Assembly (NCBI RefSeq): GCF_001439805.1
Contig: NZ_JYLK01000002.1
Coordinates: 186,001-250,000 of the forward strand
Direction: 5' to 3'
Source of the DNA: Pseudomonas trivialis
GTDB taxonomy: Bacteria > Pseudomonadota > Gammaproteobacteria > Pseudomonadales > Pseudomonadaceae
DNA length: 64,000 nt
Made by a program: the position numbers and the translations under genes. Shown one piece after another: positions 11,077 through 21,385 of the stretch (positions within the stretch are counted from its first letter, which is position 1; the number at the start of each line of letters is the position of its first letter). Below the pieces are notes generated by a model. The model did not search any database, was not told the origin of the DNA, and worked only from the letters and a program-made list of their open reading frames with translations.

Positions 11077-11595
11077 AACTCTCCCTATTTTGCTCGGTCT
11101 GGGCGCAGCACTGGGAAGCGTGAGCGCCTGGGCTCTGCCGAACGATAGCCAGCAACCGATCCACATCTCGGCTGACGATGCTCAGCTCGATGACAAGCAA
11201 GGCGTCGCGACCTACACCGGCGGCGTCATCATCACCCAGGGCTCGATGAAGATCACCGGCAACACAGTGACCCTCACCCGCACCCCGGCTGGCGACATCG
11301 ACGTGGTGACGTCGGTGGGCAACCTGGCCTACTTCGAGCAGAAGCAGGCCCCTGCCGATACCGGCCCGATGAAGGGCTACGGCAAGACCATCCAGTATCA
11401 CGCCCAGCAGAATCGCATCGTGCTGATCGACCAGGCCAAGGTGCTGAGCCCCGATGGCAACTCCACGGAAGGTGAAAAAATCACCTATGACACCGTGAAG
11501 CAGATCGCCAACGCCGGTCGCGCCAATGGCTCCAAGGTCACTGCACCCCGTCCGCGAATCGACATGGTTATCCAGCCGAAGAAGAAGGCCGAGTA

Positions 11596-11596
<1 letters not shown>
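11063..11596 (+). CDS. lptA: Periplasmic LPS bridge protein LptA
   Basis: Periplasmic LPS-binding protein that forms the bridge between LptC and the outer-membrane LptDE. The 177 residues start with a Sec signal peptide (cut near AWA-LP) followed by the OstA-like beta-jellyroll: [21 protein letters not shown] is typical of the family start. It overlaps lptC and its stop overlaps the lptB ATG (TAATG). Confidence 0.94.
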
Positions 11597-12321
<725 letters not shown>

Positions 12322-12505
12322 ACACGGTGGTATCAGGGCGTTCGCCGACGAGCGCGCGAGTCAATGAAAACCTCAGTATTTTTATTGTCATCGCGCTCTA
12401 GGCAAAGCACCCGATATCAGGCATATAATTTGCTTATGTTTGGCGCTCGCGCGCCCTGTCGTGGATGGCGCATTGCGCCGGCGAATAAGGTGTTAAGCCC
12501 CTGCC
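12322..12505 (+). promoter_or_regulatory. lptB-rpoN gap with possible rpoN promoter
   Basis: A 184-base gap. A TATAAT hexamer lies at 12424-12429, inside an A/T-richer stretch that stands out from its surroundings, 77 bases before rpoN. No matching -35 box is seen at 16-18 bases, so it is a weak candidate for a separate rpoN promoter. No terminator after lptB was recognised. Confidence 0.35.
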
Positions 12506-13999
12506 ATGAAACCATCGCTAGTCCTGAGAATGGGCCAGCAGCTGACGATGACACCGCAGCTGCAACAGGCCATCCGCCTGCTCCAATTGTCGACCCTGGA
12601 CCTGCAACAGGAAATCCAGGAGGCCCTGGAGTCCAATCCGATGCTCGAACGCCAGGAAGAAGGCGACGACTTCGATAATGCAGACCCACTGGCCGACAAC
12701 ATCGAGCAAAAACCCAACCCGGACGTGCAGGAACCTTCCTATCAGGAAACTGCCCCCACGGTGGACAACCTCGAGGAAGGCGACTGGAACGAACGCATTC
12801 CCAACGAACTGCCCGTGGACACTGCCTGGGAAGACGTCTACCAGACCAGCGCGAGCAGCCTGCCCAGCAACGATGACGACGAGTGGGACTTCACCACCCG
12901 CACCTCCGTCGGTGAGAGCCTGCAAAGTCACTTGCTGTGGCAATTGAACCTGGCGCCGATGTCCGACACCGATCGCCTGATCGCCGTCACCCTGATCGAC
13001 TGCATCAACAACCAGGGCTATCTGGACGAGACGCTCGACGAAATTCTTGAAGCTTTCGACCCGGAACTGGATATCGAACTGGACGAGATCGAAGCCGTCC
13101 TGCACCGCATCCAGCAGTTCGAGCCTGCTGGCATTGGCGCGCGCAACCTCAGTGAATGCCTGCTGCTGCAATTGCGTCAATTGCCCGCCAAGACGCCATG
13201 GCTTGCCGAAGCCCAGCGCCTGGTCACCGACTACATCGACCTGTTGGGCAGCCGTGACTACAGCCAACTGATGCGTCGCATGAAGCTCAAGGAAGATGAG
13301 CTGCGCCAGGTCATCGAGTTGGTGCAGAGCCTAAACCCGCGTCCGGGCTTGCAGATCGAATCCAGCGAAGCCGAATACGTGGTCCCCGACGTGATCGTGC
13401 GCAAGGACAACGAGCGCTGGCTGGTGGAGCTGAACCAGGAATCCGTGCCACGCCTGCGGGTCAACCCGCAGTACGCCGGGTTCGTGCGCCGCGCCGACAC
13501 CAGCGCCGACAACACCTTCATGCGCAATCAGTTGCAGGAAGCCCGCTGGTTCATCAAGAGCCTGCAAAGCCGCAACGAAACCCTCATGAAAGTGGCCACC
13601 CAGATCGTCGAACACCAGCGTGGCTTCCTGGAATATGGCGACGAGGCGATGAAACCGCTGGTGCTGCACGATATCGCGGAAGCGGTGGGCATGCATGAAT
13701 CGACGATTTCGCGGGTGACCACACAGAAATTCATGCATACCCCACGGGGTATATATGAGCTGAAATACTTTTTCTCCAGCCACGTCAGCACCTCCGAAGG
13801 CGGCGAATGCTCGTCCACGGCGATTCGCGCAATCATCAAAAAACTGGTTGCCGCGGAAAATCAGAAAAAGCCATTGAGTGACAGTAAGATCGCTGGTTTA
13901 CTGGAGGCACAAGGCATTCAGGTCGCCCGTCGAACCGTCGCCAAGTATCGCGAATCCCTTGGGATTGCGCCTTCCAGCGAGCGTAAGCGTTTGATGTGA
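12506..13999 (+). CDS. rpoN: RNA polymerase sigma-54 factor
   Basis: Sigma-54 directs RNA polymerase to -24/-12 promoters and needs enhancer-binding ATPases. The 497 residues show the three expected regions: Gln/Leu-rich region I ([27 protein letters not shown] start), an acidic region II (about 50-115), and the core/DNA-binding part ending with the RpoN box [10 protein letters not shown] at about 474-483. It leads the conserved cluster rpoN-hpf-ptsN-rapZ-npr, which links sigma-54 regulation with the nitrogen PTS. Confidence 0.97.
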   Translation: MKPSLVLRMGQQLTMTPQLQQAIRLLQLSTLDLQQEIQEALESNPMLERQEEGDDFDNADPLADNIEQKPNPDVQEPSYQETAPTVDNLEEGDWNERIPNELPVDTAWEDVYQTSASSLPSNDDDEWDFTTRTSVGESLQSHLLWQLNLAPMSDTDRLIAVTLIDCINNQGYLDETLDEILEAFDPELDIELDEIEAVLHRIQQFEPAGIGARNLSECLLLQLRQLPAKTPWLAEAQRLVTDYIDLLGSRDYSQLMRRMKLKEDELRQVIELVQSLNPRPGLQIESSEAEYVVPDVIVRKDNERWLVELNQESVPRLRVNPQYAGFVRRADTSADNTFMRNQLQEARWFIKSLQSRNETLMKVATQIVEHQRGFLEYGDEAMKPLVLHDIAEAVGMHESTISRVTTQKFMHTPRGIYELKYFFSSHVSTSEGGECSSTAIRAIIKKLVAAENQKKPLSDSKIAGLLEAQGIQVARRTVAKYRESLGIAPSSERKRLM

Positions 14000-14075
14000 C
14001 GGGCGGGCCACAGCGTTCCAGTGGCAGGCGCTTTTCGCCTGTCGCTTTATGCACTGGCAACGAAGGAGAAGCTGT

Positions 14076-14381
14076 ATGCAAGTCAACATCAGTGGACACC
14101 AGCTGGAAGTCACCAAGCCCCTGCGTGAATACACCGAGAGCAAGCTGAACAAGCTTGCGGGGCATTTCGACAAGATCACCAATGTGCAGGTCATCATGGA
14201 GGTCGACAAGCTCAAGCAGAAAATCGAAGCCACCCTGCACGTACCGAATGCCAAGCTCGTCGCCAATGCGGAACACGAAGACATGTACGCGGCGATTGAC
14301 TCGCTCTACGACAAGCTCGACCGCCAACTCATAAAGCATAAGGAAAAGAATCTGCACCTGATGCAAGGTACAGGTCGTTAA
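14076..14381 (+). CDS. hpf: Ribosome hibernation promoting factor
   Basis: Short HPF of 101 residues that binds the 30S subunit in stationary phase and helps ribosomes dimerise into 100S particles. The N-terminus MQVNISGHQLEVT and the end of the S30Ae/sigma-54 modulation domain (NLHLMQ) are typical. The ATG at 14076 has AGGAGAA 6 bases upstream; the longer frame from 14049 would add nine unrelated residues. It lies 76 bases after rpoN, the usual place for this gene. Confidence 0.93.
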   Translation: MQVNISGHQLEVTKPLREYTESKLNKLAGHFDKITNVQVIMEVDKLKQKIEATLHVPNAKLVANAEHEDMYAAIDSLYDKLDRQLIKHKEKNLHLMQGTGR

Positions 14382-14390
14382 CTCCCCCCC

Positions 14391-14846
14391 ATGATCCGAC
14401 TTGAAACCATCCTGACCCCCGGCCGTTCCCTGGTGAACGCGCCGGGCGGCAGCAAGAAAAAAGCCCTCGAACACATTGCCAACCTGATCAGCCGGGAAGT
14501 GCCCGAGCTGGATGAACAGGTCGTGTTCAAGGCCCTGATTGACCGTGAAAAACTGGGCTCCACCGGTTTTGGCAACGGCATCGCCATTCCTCATTGCCGA
14601 CTCAAAGGCTGCGACACCCCTGTCAGCGCCTTGCTGCACCTGGAAAAACCCATCGATTTCGACGCCATCGACGGCGCTCCCGTCGACCTGCTCTTCGTTT
14701 TGCTGGTCCCGGAAGCAGCCACCGATGCTCACCTGGAACTGCTTCGGCAGATCGCCAGCATGCTTGACCGCAAGGAAGTACGTCATAAACTGCGCAACGC
14801 CAGCAGCAATGAGGCGTTGTATCAGGTTGTGCTGGACGAGCAATAA
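14391..14846 (+). CDS. ptsN: Nitrogen-PTS EIIA component (EIIANtr)
   Basis: EIIANtr is the last phosphate acceptor of the nitrogen PTS (PtsP to NPr to EIIANtr) and controls potassium transport, envelope stress and carbon storage in other bacteria rather than sugar uptake. The 151-residue PTS EIIA type-2 domain contains the phosphorylated His near 68 in IAIPHCRL. Its donor NPr is encoded about 0.9 kb downstream, with rapZ between them. Confidence 0.95.
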   Translation: MIRLETILTPGRSLVNAPGGSKKKALEHIANLISREVPELDEQVVFKALIDREKLGSTGFGNGIAIPHCRLKGCDTPVSALLHLEKPIDFDAIDGAPVDLLFVLLVPEAATDAHLELLRQIASMLDRKEVRHKLRNASSNEALYQVVLDEQ

Positions 14847-14848
14847 CC

Positions 14849-15706
14849 ATGCGCCTGATCATTGTCAGCGGCCGGTCCGGCTCGGGTAAAAGCACCGCAC
14901 TCAATGTCCTTGAAGACAGCGGCTTTTATTGCATTGATAATTTGCCCGCGGGCCTGCTGCCGGAATTGGCCGAGCGCGCGCTCATCCACACCGAACTGGC
15001 GCAACCGCTGGTCGCCGTTTCGATTGATGCACGCAACCTGCCCAGCCACCTCTCGCGGTTCCCTGAACTGCTCGAAGAAGTGCGCGGCAAGCATATTCAT
15101 TGTGATGTGCTGTATCTGGACGCCGACGAAGAGACGCTGCTCAAGCGTTTCTCCGAAACCCGCCGGCGCCACCCGCTGAGCAGCCCGAACCGCTCACTGG
15201 CCGAGGCCATCGAGGACGAGACCACGCTGCTGGGGCCGATCATTGATCTGGCCGACCTCAAGATCAACACCACCAACCTGAACCTGTACCAGCTGCGCGA
15301 CGCCATCAAACTGCGCCTGCTCAATCAACCTGAGCCCGGGACGGCCTTTCTGGTCGAGTCATTTGGCTTCAAGCGCGGCATGCCAGTGGATGCCGACCTG
15401 GTGTTCGATGTGCGCTGCCTGCCCAATCCTTACTGGAAGCCTGAGCTGCGTGAACAATCCGGGCTCGATCAGCCGGTGATCGATTACCTGGCCGCTCAAC
15501 CCGATGTGGAGGAAATGTTCCAGGACATCTCCACCTACCTGCTCAAATGGTTGCCGCGCTTTGCCGCGAGCAATCGCGCCTATGTCACCATTGCCATTGG
15601 CTGCACCGGCGGCCACCACCGCTCCGTCTACCTGACCGAACGTCTTGGCCAGGTGCTGCAGCAAACCCTCAAGAACGTTCAGGTCCGCCACCGCGACCTA
15701 AGCTGA
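14849..15706 (+). CDS. rapZ: RNase adapter protein RapZ
   Basis: A 285-residue protein of the YvcJ/RapZ family. The N-terminal nucleotide-binding domain starts at once with Walker [10 protein letters not shown] (8-16); the C-terminal half carries the conserved [14 protein letters not shown] segment. In E. coli RapZ guides RNase E to the GlmZ small RNA and thereby tunes GlmS and envelope precursor supply. Whether this RNA route exists in Pseudomonas is not shown by the sequence. The ATG follows ptsN by 2 bases. Confidence 0.94.
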   Translation: MRLIIVSGRSGSGKSTALNVLEDSGFYCIDNLPAGLLPELAERALIHTELAQPLVAVSIDARNLPSHLSRFPELLEEVRGKHIHCDVLYLDADEETLLKRFSETRRRHPLSSPNRSLAEAIEDETTLLGPIIDLADLKINTTNLNLYQLRDAIKLRLLNQPEPGTAFLVESFGFKRGMPVDADLVFDVRCLPNPYWKPELREQSGLDQPVIDYLAAQPDVEEMFQDISTYLLKWLPRFAASNRAYVTIAIGCTGGHHRSVYLTERLGQVLQQTLKNVQVRHRDLS

Positions 15707-15722
15707 AAGGAACACCCCCGCG

Positions 15723-15995
15723 ATGCCCGCTCTGGAAATTGAAATTATCAACAAGCTGGGCCTGCACGCCCGGGCTTCGGCCAAATTCGTCGGCGTTGCC
15801 GGGAAGTTTCCTTGCCAGATCCGCGCCGGGCGCACACCGGAGTCGATGGTCGATGGCAAAAGCATCATGGCAATGATGATGCTGGCTGCGGGCAAGGGCA
15901 CCAGGATTCATCTAAAAACCGAAGGTGAGCAGGAGGATGAAGCGATGGCAGCCTTGGTGGAGTTGATCAACAACAAGTTTGACGAAGGTGAATAA
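15723..15995 (+). CDS. ptsO: Nitrogen-PTS HPr-like phosphocarrier (NPr)
   Basis: An HPr-fold protein of 90 residues with the phosphorylated His15 in GLHARAS and a serine-site helix (KSIMAMMML). It passes phosphate from EINtr (PtsP) to EIIANtr. Together with ptsN in the same cluster this identifies it as NPr (also named npr) rather than the sugar-PTS HPr. It is the last gene of the plus-strand cluster. Confidence 0.94.
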   Translation: MPALEIEIINKLGLHARASAKFVGVAGKFPCQIRAGRTPESMVDGKSIMAMMMLAAGKGTRIHLKTEGEQEDEAMAALVELINNKFDEGE

Positions 15996-15997
15996 AC

Positions 15998-16020
15998 GCC
16001 AAGCTGTGTAGCAGCGTGGC
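15998..16020. terminator. Possible hairpin between convergent ptsO and ZIP gene
   Basis: GCCAAGCTG and CAGCGTGGC form a 9-base stem with one mismatch and a 5-base loop between two convergent genes. No T tract follows on either strand, so terminator function is uncertain. Confidence 0.35.
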
Positions 16021-16914
16021 CTAACCCAGGGCAGTGTCCATCACCATCATCAAGCAAAACCCCAGGCACAACCCAAGGCTGGCAAGCTTGTCGTGACCAT
16101 TGCGCCGCGACTCGGGGATCACTTCGTGAGTCACCACCAACAACATCGCGCCCGCGGCCAATGCCAGACCCAGCGGCAGCAGCACCTCTGCCAGGGTGAC
16201 CAGCCACGCGCAGAGTACAGCGAACACTGGTTCCACCAGGCCTGAAGCGGCACCGATCAGGAACGCCTTGACCCGCGACATGCCTGCACCCGCAAGCACC
16301 AGTGCAATCACCAGCCCTTCCGGCACATCCTGCAGGGCAATGCCCATCGCCAGGCTGTCGGCATCCGCCATGCCGCCTCCGGCAGACACGCCTACCGCCA
16401 TACCTTCCGGAATGTTGTGGGCGATGATGGCAAACACAAACAACCAGATACGCGGCGGGATGACCGGTTTATCCGGCGTGCCCACCAGCATTTCCGGGCT
16501 GGCGCCGGAAACTTTGCGATCCACCAGATACAGCCCGAATGCGCCCAGCATGATGCCGAAACTGATCAGGCCACCAGCGCCCCAGGGCGACAGCCCCAGG
16601 CTTTCTGCGGCGGAAATACCCGGCACCACCAGCGAAAAGGCGGTCGCGGCCAGCATCACCCCCGCCCCGAAGCCCAACAGCGTATCGCTCAACGCCACTG
16701 GCATGCGTCGAATCACCAGCACAGGCACCGCGCCCAAGGCTGTGCCGAGCGCGCAGATCGCACCGCCCTGCAAGGCCCGCAGGATGCGCGGTTCCAGGTC
16801 CAGCCAGGCCAGCCCGTGGGCCACCAGCAATGCAGTGCCTGCCAGTAGCAGCAGCGATCCAAACGCATAGCGAAACAATCGCACGCTGCTGATCGCCAGT
16901 GTTCCAGTACCCAT
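16021..16914 (-). CDS. ZIP-family divalent metal transporter
   Basis: A 297-residue ZIP-type carrier with about eight membrane helices. The two metal-path motifs are clear: HNIPEGMAV and the paired DVPEGLVIAL of the next helix. ZIP proteins bring Zn2+, Mn2+ or Fe2+ toward the cytoplasm. It starts 32 bases after the sodA stop and looks like the last gene of the fagA-fumC-orfX-sodA operon. P. aeruginosa has a similar gene in the same place. Supply of Mn2+ to MnSOD during iron starvation is a plausible role but is inference. Confidence 0.85.
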   Translation of the reverse strand: MGTGTLAISSVRLFRYAFGSLLLLAGTALLVAHGLAWLDLEPRILRALQGGAICALGTALGAVPVLVIRRMPVALSDTLLGFGAGVMLAATAFSLVVPGISAAESLGLSPWGAGGLISFGIMLGAFGLYLVDRKVSGASPEMLVGTPDKPVIPPRIWLFVFAIIAHNIPEGMAVGVSAGGGMADADSLAMGIALQDVPEGLVIALVLAGAGMSRVKAFLIGAASGLVEPVFAVLCAWLVTLAEVLLPLGLALAAGAMLLVVTHEVIPESRRNGHDKLASLGLCLGFCLMMVMDTALG

Positions 16915-16946
16915 AGTCGGCCTTAGGTCTTGTTATGGAGATAATG

Positions 16947-17558
16947 TCAGACCACGGCGGCCTGGTAGCGTGCAGACACTTCGGGCCAGTTGATAACGCT
17001 GTAGAAGGCGTTGATGTATTCAGGGCGGCGGTTCTGGTACAGCAGGTAATACGCATGTTCCCAGACATCCAGGCCCAGGATCGGGGTATTGCCGTTCATC
17101 AGCGGGCTGTCCTGATTACCGCTGCTTTCCACCACCAGGGTCTTTTGCGGAGTAACGCTCAGCCACGCCCAACCGCTGCCGAAGCGGGTCAGAGCAGCTT
17201 TGGTGAATGCCTCCTTGAAGCTGTCCAAACCACCCAGTTGTTCATCGATGGCCTTGCCCAGTGCACCTTCGGGCTTGCCACCACCTTTAGGCGACATGAC
17301 GGCCCAGAACAACGAGTGGTTGGCATGGCCGCCGCCCTGATTGATCACCGCGGCGCGCAATTTTTCGGGCAACTGCTGGACACTGGACACCAGCTTTTCA
17401 ATCGGCCAGTCGGCAAACTCAGTGCCCTCAACCGCAGCGTTCAAGTTGTTGATGTAGGTCTGGTGGTGCCTGGTGTAGTGGATTTCCATGGTTTGCGCAT
17501 CGATGTGCGGTTCCAGGGCATCGTAGGCGTAAGGCAAGGCAGGCAAGGTGTAGCTCAT
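16947..17558 (-). CDS. sodA: Superoxide dismutase, manganese type
   Basis: Converts superoxide to oxygen and hydrogen peroxide. The 203 residues contain metal ligands His27, His81 ([10 protein letters not shown]) and the DVWEHAYY motif that provides Asp and His. The combination of GGGH before the second ligand and GNQDSPL later in the chain fits MnSOD rather than FeSOD. The ATG at 17558 begins [16 protein letters not shown], the usual N-terminus; a longer upstream frame was rejected. It belongs to the iron-starvation operon with fumC. Confidence 0.94.
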   Translation of the reverse strand: MSYTLPALPYAYDALEPHIDAQTMEIHYTRHHQTYINNLNAAVEGTEFADWPIEKLVSSVQQLPEKLRAAVINQGGGHANHSLFWAVMSPKGGGKPEGALGKAIDEQLGGLDSFKEAFTKAALTRFGSGWAWLSVTPQKTLVVESSGNQDSPLMNGNTPILGLDVWEHAYYLLYQNRRPEYINAFYSVINWPEVSARYQAAVV

Positions 17559-17559
17559 A

Positions 17560-17988
17560 TCAATGTGCTCCGTATTGAGACGGGGTCGGTTGCACCGCGG
17601 CACCGCCCAGCAGGCGGTGGGTGCGTGGGTATTCACCGTGATCGCTGATGAAATTCAGCAGTTCGACGTAGGTTTTGCTGCTTTGGCGCAATGCCGCCTC
17701 GCGCAGTTGCGGCGGCAGACGCGAGTCCTGCATGGTCTGCAACAGACGCTGATGCACGGCGCAGAGGTATTCGGCGCTTTCCTCTGGCTGGTTCAGGCGC
17801 AGGTGCAGGTCCGCCAGGTTGTGATGGGAAATGACGCAGGCTGCCACGGCTTCGTCAGCATCCGCCCAGCGTTCGAACAACACTTGTGCCAGGGCCAGGG
17901 CTTGCAGGTAGGCCTCGCGAGCGTCAACCAGTTCACCTGCCATAAAGCAGCGGTTGGCCCGTTCGATCGTGCGTTTCCAGTGCTCCAT
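17560..17988 (-). CDS. OrfX of the fagA-fumC-sodA operon, function unknown
   Basis: A 142-residue, mostly helical protein with no signal peptide or membrane segment. The first half ([27 protein letters not shown]) looks like one or two TPR-type helix pairs, with conserved-looking [11 protein letters not shown] in the middle. A gene of this kind (orfX) is known between fumC and sodA in P. aeruginosa; its function is not established. It lies 27 bases after fumC and its stop is adjacent to the sodA start, so all are co-transcribed. Confidence 0.82.
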   Translation of the reverse strand: MEHWKRTIERANRCFMAGELVDAREAYLQALALAQVLFERWADADEAVAACVISHHNLADLHLRLNQPEESAEYLCAVHQRLLQTMQDSRLPPQLREAALRQSSKTYVELLNFISDHGEYPRTHRLLGGAAVQPTPSQYGAH

Positions 17989-18015
17989 GGTGAGCCTCCA
18001 AAACAGGGTCGGTGA

Positions 18016-19392
18016 TTACACACCGCCGGCCGTGAGCTTTTCCGGGTCCAGCAGGACCTCCAGTTGGCTACGCGGCAAGTCAGTGTGTTCAAGGGCGACA
18101 TCGATCACCGGGCGACCCTGCTGATAGGCCTTTTTGGCGATTTCAGCCGCCTTCTGGTAACCAATGATCGGGTTGAGTGCTGTCACCAGAATTGGATTGC
18201 GCGACAACGCTTCCTTGAGCCGGGCTTCGTTGACCTTGAAGCTGGCAATCGCCTTGTCCGCCAGCAGACGGCTGGAATTGCCCAGCAGTTCGAGGCTGCT
18301 GAGCAGGTTCTGGGCGATGATCGGCAGCATCACGTTGAGTTCAAAGTTGCCCGACTGGCCGGCGATGGTGATCACCGTGTCATTGCCTATCACCTGCGCG
18401 GCGACCATGGCCGTCGCCTCGGGGATCACCGGATTGACCTTGCCGGGCATGATCGATGAGCCCGGCTGCAAGGCTTGCAGTTCGATTTCGCCCAAGCCGG
18501 CCAATGGGCCCGAGTTCATCCAGCGCAGGTCATTGGCGATTTTCATCAGCGACACGGCGGTCGCCTTCAGTTGGCCCGACACCGCGACGGCGGTGTCCTG
18601 GGAGCCGATCAGCGCGAACAGGTTCTTGCCCGGGGTGAACTTTACGCCGGTCAGGCTGCTCAGTTGCTGACTGAAGCGCGTGGCGAATTCGGGAGGTGCG
18701 TTGATGCCCGTGCCCACGGCGGTGCCGCCCTGGGCGAGGGCCTGCAGACTGGGCAGCAGGTCCTGCAGATGCCCGATGTTGGCCTTGAGCTGCTGTGCCC
18801 AGCCGTTGAGCACCTGGCTCATGCGTACTGGCATGGCGTCCATCAGATGGGTGCGGCCGGTCTTGATGAACGGATGCACCTGCTCGGCTTTCTGCTCGAT
18901 CACCTGCACCAGATGCAGCAGCGCCGGCAACGTTTGCTCATGCAGCACCATTGCCGCGCTGACGTGAATGGTGGTGGGGATGATGTCGTTGCTACTTTGC
19001 CCGCAATTGACATGATCGTTGGGGTCGACCACCTCGCCCAGCAGGCGGCTGGCGAGGGTGGCGATCACTTCGTTGGCGTTCATGTTGGAGCTGGTGCCGG
19101 AGCCGGTCTGGAAGATATCCACCGGGAAGTGGCGCATGAAGTCGCCTTCGAGCAAACCCTGAGCGGCGTCGACGATGGCCTTGCCCTGCCCTTCGCTGAT
19201 CTGTTTGAGCTCGACATTGGCCTTGGCGGCGGCGGCCTTGGCCAGGATCAGCGCGCGAATGAAGGGCGCCGGCATGCGCTGATGACTGATCGGGAAGTTG
19301 TCCACGGCGCGCTGGGTCTGGGCGCCGTAGAGAGCCTCGGCGGGTACGTGCAGTTCGCCCATGCTGTCGCGTTCGATTCGGGTGTTACTCAT
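18016..19392 (-). CDS. fumC: Fumarate hydratase class II (iron-free)
   Basis: Interconverts fumarate and malate in the TCA cycle without an iron-sulfur cluster, so it can work when iron is scarce. With ATG at 19392 it has 458 residues; AAGGA lies 8 bases upstream. The superfamily signature GSSIMPGKVNP and the conserved SSNDIIPTTIHV-type segment are present. The upstream 61 codons of the open frame overlap fagA and were rejected. The start overlaps the fagA stop by 8 bases. Confidence 0.95.
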   Translation of the reverse strand: MSNTRIERDSMGELHVPAEALYGAQTQRAVDNFPISHQRMPAPFIRALILAKAAAAKANVELKQISEGQGKAIVDAAQGLLEGDFMRHFPVDIFQTGSGTSSNMNANEVIATLASRLLGEVVDPNDHVNCGQSSNDIIPTTIHVSAAMVLHEQTLPALLHLVQVIEQKAEQVHPFIKTGRTHLMDAMPVRMSQVLNGWAQQLKANIGHLQDLLPSLQALAQGGTAVGTGINAPPEFATRFSQQLSSLTGVKFTPGKNLFALIGSQDTAVAVSGQLKATAVSLMKIANDLRWMNSGPLAGLGEIELQALQPGSSIMPGKVNPVIPEATAMVAAQVIGNDTVITIAGQSGNFELNVMLPIIAQNLLSSLELLGNSSRLLADKAIASFKVNEARLKEALSRNPILVTALNPIIGYQKAAEIAKKAYQQGRPVIDVALEHTDLPRSQLEVLLDPEKLTAGGV

Positions 19393-19780
19393 CGGAGGAT
19401 CCTTGCGCCAGGTCAGAAACAGAAAGAGAGGGCTGCAATTGGCACGTTGCCAATTGCCAGGCAAACGCCTGCCAGCGCTTGAGGCGACAGGCACAGCGGG
19501 AGAGTTTTTCCAGATCGCGCAGCGGGCGCCAGGCCTGGTCCAGGCACAGGGATCGCCAGTGCCACGGCAGGGCAATATCGCTGGCGGTGTCGATCAGCAG
19601 GCGGAATGAGGTTTCAGCAATTGTCCAAGGGTGAGTCGCCGTACAGCACGCCAGGTATCGACCTTCGCTGAGGTAATGCTCGATAAGACGCGGCTCGTTG
19701 GGATCGAGGCCGCAGCGAATCTGACGGCTCATCCAGCGCCAACTTTCGAGGTAGGGATCTTCATGCAGGACGGAACTCAT
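19385..19780 (-). CDS. fagA: Iron-starvation-induced protein FagA
   Basis: A 131-residue protein rich in Trp, Leu and Cys, first gene before fumC. The name (Fur-associated gene A) comes from the equivalent operon in P. aeruginosa; biochemical function is unknown. Visible features are a Cys-containing, basic C-terminal half (SRCACRLKRWQAFAWQLA) and no signal peptide. ATG at 19780 was chosen over an in-frame GTG three codons earlier. A Fur-type site lies just upstream. Confidence 0.82.
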   Translation of the reverse strand: MSSVLHEDPYLESWRWMSRQIRCGLDPNEPRLIEHYLSEGRYLACCTATHPWTIAETSFRLLIDTASDIALPWHWRSLCLDQAWRPLRDLEKLSRCACRLKRWQAFAWQLATCQLQPSLSVSDLAQGSSDE

Positions 19781-19800
19781 GATCCACACTCATTCGGTAA

Positions 19801-19832
19801 TGATATTTATTATTAAATGATAATCAGAATCA
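19801..19832 (-). promoter_or_regulatory. Fur-box-like operator of the fagA operon
   Basis: Two 7-1-7 Fur motifs lie next to each other: TGATATTTATTATTA at 19801-19815 and TGATAATCAGAATCA at 19818-19832. Each matches the TGATAATnATTATCA pattern at 12 of 14 positions by my count. The site is 21 bases upstream of the fagA start, where bound Fe-Fur would block the promoter. Confidence 0.82.
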
Positions 19833-19871
19833 ACGCAATGGCGGCAGAGTGATCCGTCGGCAATCCAGGCA

Positions 19872-19912
19872 TAAAAAAAGCGCGCTATCCGTGTGGACAG
19901 CGCGCTTTTTTA
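19872..19912. terminator. Strong bidirectional terminator after pmbA
   Basis: A perfect stem AGCGCGCT / AGCGCGCT arms with flanking A and T runs (AAAAAAAGCGCGCT ... AGCGCGCTTTTTT). On the minus strand it ends pmbA before the fagA promoter. Confidence 0.9.
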
Positions 19913-19930
19913 TTTGAGGCGACGGGGGGG

Positions 19931-21277
19931 TCAGCTGCCCGCCACTGTCATCCGCTCGATCAGTACCGAACCTGTGCGAATGTTGCTGCGCAGTTCCAGA
20001 TCATTCCCGACTGCCACGATCTGCTTGAACATATCGCGCATGTTGCCGGCGATGGTGACTTCCTGGACGGCGAACTGAATCTCGCCGTTCTCCACCCAGA
20101 AACCCGCGGCGCCACGCGAGTAATCCCCGGTAACCATGTTCAGGCCATGGCCCATCAATTCGGTCACCAGCAGGCCCCGCCCCATGCGACGCAACAGCGC
20201 GGCCAGGTCTTCATCGCCATGGCTCACGAACAGGTTATGCACACCGCCTGCATTGGCGGTGCTGGGCAGGCCGAGCTTGCGACCGGCGTAGGTGCCCAAC
20301 ACATAGGACACCAACTCACCCTGCTCGACGAACGGCTTGGCATAGGTGGCCAGGCCATCGCCATCGAACGATGAACTGCCCATGGCGCGCATCAGGTGCG
20401 GACGCTCATCGATGGTCATCCACTCCGGAAACAGTTTCTGACCGATAGCCCCCTCAAGGAACGAGGATTTGCGGTACAGGTTGCCGCCGGAAATCGCCCC
20501 CAGGAAACTGCCGAACAAGCCCCCGGCCAGCTCGGCGGAAAACAGCACCGGCACCTCACAGGTTGGCACCGGGCGCGCACCCAGGCGGCTCGCGGCGCGC
20601 TGTGCTGCGCGCTGGCCGATGCTGACCGGGTCGGCCAGCAACTCGCCCTGGCGGTTTACGTCGTACCAGTAGTCACGCTGCATCTGGCCATTGGCTTCGG
20701 CAATCATGACGCAGCTCAAACTGTGACGAGTCGACGCATAACCACCGATAAACCCATGGCTGTTGCCATACACACGGCAACCCTGGTGCGTGCTCAACGT
20801 AGTGCCATCGGCGTTCTTGATGCGGGCATCTGCATCGAACGCCGCCGCCTCACACGTCAGCGCCTGTTCGATGGCCTGCTCCGGGGTGATATCCCACGCG
20901 TGAAACAGATCGAAGTCCTGTACGTCCCTGGCCATCAGTGCCTTGTCGGCCAGCCCCGAGCTTTCGTCCTCGGAAGTGTGCCTGGCAATCGCCAGGGCGG
21001 CGGCGACGGTTTCGCGTATCGCGTCCGGGCCGCTGGCCGAGGTGCTCGCCGAGCCTTTGCGCTGACCCACGTACAGGGTGATGCCAAACCCCTGGTCACG
21101 GTTGAACTCGACGGTTTCCACTTCCCGCTGACGCACCGAAGTCGACAGCCCCTGCTCCAGCGACACCGCCACTTCGCAGGCACCGGCCCCCTGGCGCTTG
21201 GCTTCGGCAAGGATCTGCTCGACTTGTTCCTGCAGTGCCGGTAACGCTTGCGGACCGACGCTTTGGGCTGCACTCAT
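19931..21277 (-). CDS. pmbA: Metalloprotease-related protein PmbA/TldE
   Basis: TldE/PmbA is the non-catalytic partner of TldD; together they form a protease that cleaves unfolded or leader peptides (microcin B17 maturation and CcdA decay in E. coli). The 448 residues carry the family features (LYVGQRKGSAST, GHGLNMVTGDYSRGAAGFWVENG near the end). The chain lacks the HExxxH zinc motif seen in TldD, as expected. ATG at 21277 has GGAGAAAACC directly before it. darP lies between it and tldD on the opposite strand. Confidence 0.93.
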   Translation of the reverse strand: MSAAQSVGPQALPALQEQVEQILAEAKRQGAGACEVAVSLEQGLSTSVRQREVETVEFNRDQGFGITLYVGQRKGSASTSASGPDAIRETVAAALAIARHTSEDESSGLADKALMARDVQDFDLFHAWDITPEQAIEQALTCEAAAFDADARIKNADGTTLSTHQGCRVYGNSHGFIGGYASTRHSLSCVMIAEANGQMQRDYWYDVNRQGELLADPVSIGQRAAQRAASRLGARPVPTCEVPVLFSAELAGGLFGSFLGAISGGNLYRKSSFLEGAIGQKLFPEWMTIDERPHLMRAMGSSSFDGDGLATYAKPFVEQGELVSYVLGTYAGRKLGLPSTANAGGVHNLFVSHGDEDLAALLRRMGRGLLVTELMGHGLNMVTGDYSRGAAGFWVENGEIQFAVQEVTIAGNMRDMFKQIVAVGNDLELRSNIRTGSVLIERMTVAGS

Positions 21278-21385
21278 GGTTTTCTCCACTCAAAATCTGC
21301 TTTCGGTTAAGGCCATCGAGCGACCGGGCCGGACAAGCGGCCCCCGACTGGTTATCATGGCGGCGTTTCTTTGCGGACTGCCACC

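Noticed and set aside
12364..12678. A 104-codon ORF overlapping the start of rpoN
   Set aside because: It overlaps rpoN in another frame, has no good ribosome site and is Pro/Ala/Arg-rich as expected for a shadow frame.
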